DNA of 17,239 nt from Moraxella lacunata. GTDB lineage: Bacteria; Pseudomonadota; Gammaproteobacteria; Pseudomonadales; Moraxellaceae. Location of the stretch: assembly GCF_002027545.1 (NCBI RefSeq), contig NZ_MXAN01000036.1, forward strand, positions 1 to 17,239. The letters are read 5' to 3'. The position numbers were made by a program, and so were the translations under genes. Below the pieces are notes generated by a model. It was given only the letters and a program-made list of their open reading frames with translations, did not search any database and was not told where the DNA came from. Positions 16,342 through 17,239 of the stretch are shown piece after piece. The stretch's first letter is position 1. Each line of letters opens with the position of its first letter.

Positions 16342-16370
16342 ATTGTAACATTTTTGCCAAAGGCTGTCTT
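16342..16370 (-). promoter_or_regulatory. Promoter of avtA
   Basis: On the minus strand AAGACA (16365-16370) and TACAAT (16342-16347) are 17 nt apart; they match the consensus at 4 of 6 and 5 of 6. The predicted start leaves a short leader of about 18 nt before the ATG at 16317. Confidence 0.55.
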
Positions 16371-16382
16371 GCTCATATCGCT

Positions 16383-16412
16383 ATGGTATGCGTGGGGGGA
16401 TTGGGGTATAAT
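16383..16412 (+). promoter_or_regulatory. Promoter of the RsmC-like methyltransferase gene
   Basis: A perfect TATAAT at 16407-16412 lies 27 nt before the ATG at 16440. The -35 is poor (ATGGTA at 16383-16388, 18 nt away). The -10 lies inside the longer open frame that begins at 16383, which argues that the true start is 16440. Confidence 0.5.
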
Positions 16413-16439
16413 GAGCTTTTTGGATTTAGAGAAATCGTC

Positions 16440-17048
16440 ATGACCCAAACCACCCTAGCCGACCTGCAAAATAAAGCCAAACAATGGCGACAAGACATCA
16501 CATTTACCCAAGACGTGCTTGGTAAGCCCTTTACCTTTCACACCACTTGGGGGATTTTTAGCCCAGAAAAGCTCGATGACGGTAGCCTTATGCTCCTTGA
16601 TTATATTGATTTTAAGGCGGACGATAATTCTATTGACCTAGGCTGTGGCTATGGCGTGCTGGGCATGACGGCAGGACGTGAATGCCCAAACGGTCAGCAT
16701 ATCCTAATTGATAAAGACTTTGTGGCGGTAGAATATGCCAAGTTAAATTGCCAAAAAAACGGCTTGACCAACACTCACGTTCAGCTCTCCAATGGCTTTT
16801 ATCATGTGGATAAAGACAAAAAATTTAGCCTTGTCATGAGTAACCTACCTGCCAAAGCCAGTAAAGAACAGCATTATCTGTACCTGTTGGACGCTTATGA
16901 ACGCATGGAAGTGGGCGGGCGGTTTTATGTGGTTACCATTAACGGACTGCGAGATTTTATGAAACGCTCGTTTAATGAAGTGTTTGGCAATGCCGATAAA
17001 ATCAAACAAGGTAAAACTTATACGGTTACGCTTGCGGTGAAGGAATGA
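16440..17048 (+). CDS. Class I SAM-dependent methyltransferase, RsmC/MTS-like
   Basis: A 202-residue protein. From the ATG at 16440, the MTS-family lead-in FTFHTTWGIFSPEKLDDGS (about 31-49) is followed by SAM-binding motif I IDLGCGYGVLG (65-75) and an acidic motif II residue in HILIDKD (about 91). In the motif IV position it has SNLPAKAS (134-141), where RsmC-type rRNA guanine methyltransferases have NPPF. It is about the size of a single MTS domain, so it lacks the N-terminal half of E. coli RsmC and is closer to short YbxB-like proteins. The substrate is unknown; rRNA guanine is the family guess. A longer frame starts at 16383, but the TATAAT promoter lies within it and the extra peptide is unlike the family. 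It is divergent from avtA; no cotranscribed partner is visible. Confidence 0.85.
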   Translation: MTQTTLADLQNKAKQWRQDITFTQDVLGKPFTFHTTWGIFSPEKLDDGSLMLLDYIDFKADDNSIDLGCGYGVLGMTAGRECPNGQHILIDKDFVAVEYAKLNCQKNGLTNTHVQLSNGFYHVDKDKKFSLVMSNLPAKASKEQHYLYLLDAYERMEVGGRFYVVTINGLRDFMKRSFNEVFGNADKIKQGKTYTVTLAVKE

Positions 17049-17071
17049 TTTGATGGCATCACAGAGCGTAT

Positions 17072-17108
17072 TGTAACAAATTTATATCAATGACTTTATT
17101 TTGTTACA
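17072..17108. repeat. Perfect 9-bp inverted repeat downstream of the methyltransferase gene
   Basis: TGTAACAAA (17072-17080) and TTTGTTACA (17100-17108) are perfect inverted copies separated by 19 nt. The long AT-rich spacer and the lack of a T run after the arm make a terminator unlikely. It may be a weak stem at the end of the transcript or a protein-binding site for the gene starting beyond the window. Confidence 0.4.
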
Positions 17109-17201
17109 TTATTTTTGCTGATAATTCATATTTTATTTTCATTTTGATTGGGCGGAAGATTTGACAGTTACTTATATTACCTGATGGTTACCAAAGTCTT
17201 A

Positions 17202-17230
17202 TTGAATATTACACAAACTTTTTTTATAAT
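17202..17230 (+). promoter_or_regulatory. Promoter directed out of the right edge
   Basis: TTGAAT (17202-17207) and a perfect TATAAT (17225-17230) are spaced at exactly 17 nt. The start would be near 17237, so the gene it serves lies beyond the window. Confidence 0.55.
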
Positions 17231-17239
17231 AGACTTCTT

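Noticed and set aside
1..17239. CRISPR array, tRNA, rRNA, insertion sequence or prophage genes
   Set aside because: I found no spaced repeats, cloverleaf-type sequence, transposase or phage-type protein anywhere in the window.

Overview
The window looks like chromosomal DNA of a gammaproteobacterium of the Moraxellaceae, most likely Moraxella or a close relative. That placement is inferred from recognisable AvtA, XerD and RibB-type proteins, low-to-moderate GC and the overall gene style; no rRNA or other marker is present to prove it.

Layout. (1) Positions 142-6549, minus strand: a giant 2135-residue RTX-type protein with a BapA-like prefix, a cadherin-like domain, RTX repeat blocks, a von Willebrand A domain and a class 3 lipase domain with a visible Ser-Asp-His triad. 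A strong terminator lies at 89-117. (2) Divergent from it at 6871-7560, plus strand: a small protein joining an XRE-type helix-turn-helix to an NBR1-like 'FW' Ig-like domain. A strong internal ribosome binding site could also make the FW domain alone. (3) Housekeeping genes: ribB (minus, with a GTP-cyclohydrolase-like half that has lost its zinc ligands) and xerD (plus). (4) An AT-richer block at 9926-14746, all minus: a restriction-modification locus. It holds a nuclease-methyltransferase fusion subunit, a two-TRD specificity gene hsdS, a third TRD segment in another frame, and a HEPN-like protein. (5) Housekeeping avtA (minus) and an RsmC-like methyltransferase (plus), divergently transcribed. 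A promoter at the right edge points out of the window.

The most interesting system is the restriction-modification locus. A (TC)10 tract (AG on the coding strand) lies at the 3' end of hsdS. With ten units hsdS stops 3 codons after the tract. With nine or twelve units it would read through into the 235-codon third TRD segment, which has no ATG start of its own, giving a specificity protein of about 724-726 residues with three target-recognition domains. The HEPN-like gene begins 2 nt after the end of that segment, so its translation may switch with it. The catalytic subunit carries its own PD-(D/E)XK-like nuclease and no helicase motor gene is visible. This resembles BcgI-type (type IIB) organisation rather than classical HsdR/M/S.

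The second candidate is the giant RTX/VWA/lipase protein with its divergent HTH-FW neighbour and a triple 8-bp repeat between them.
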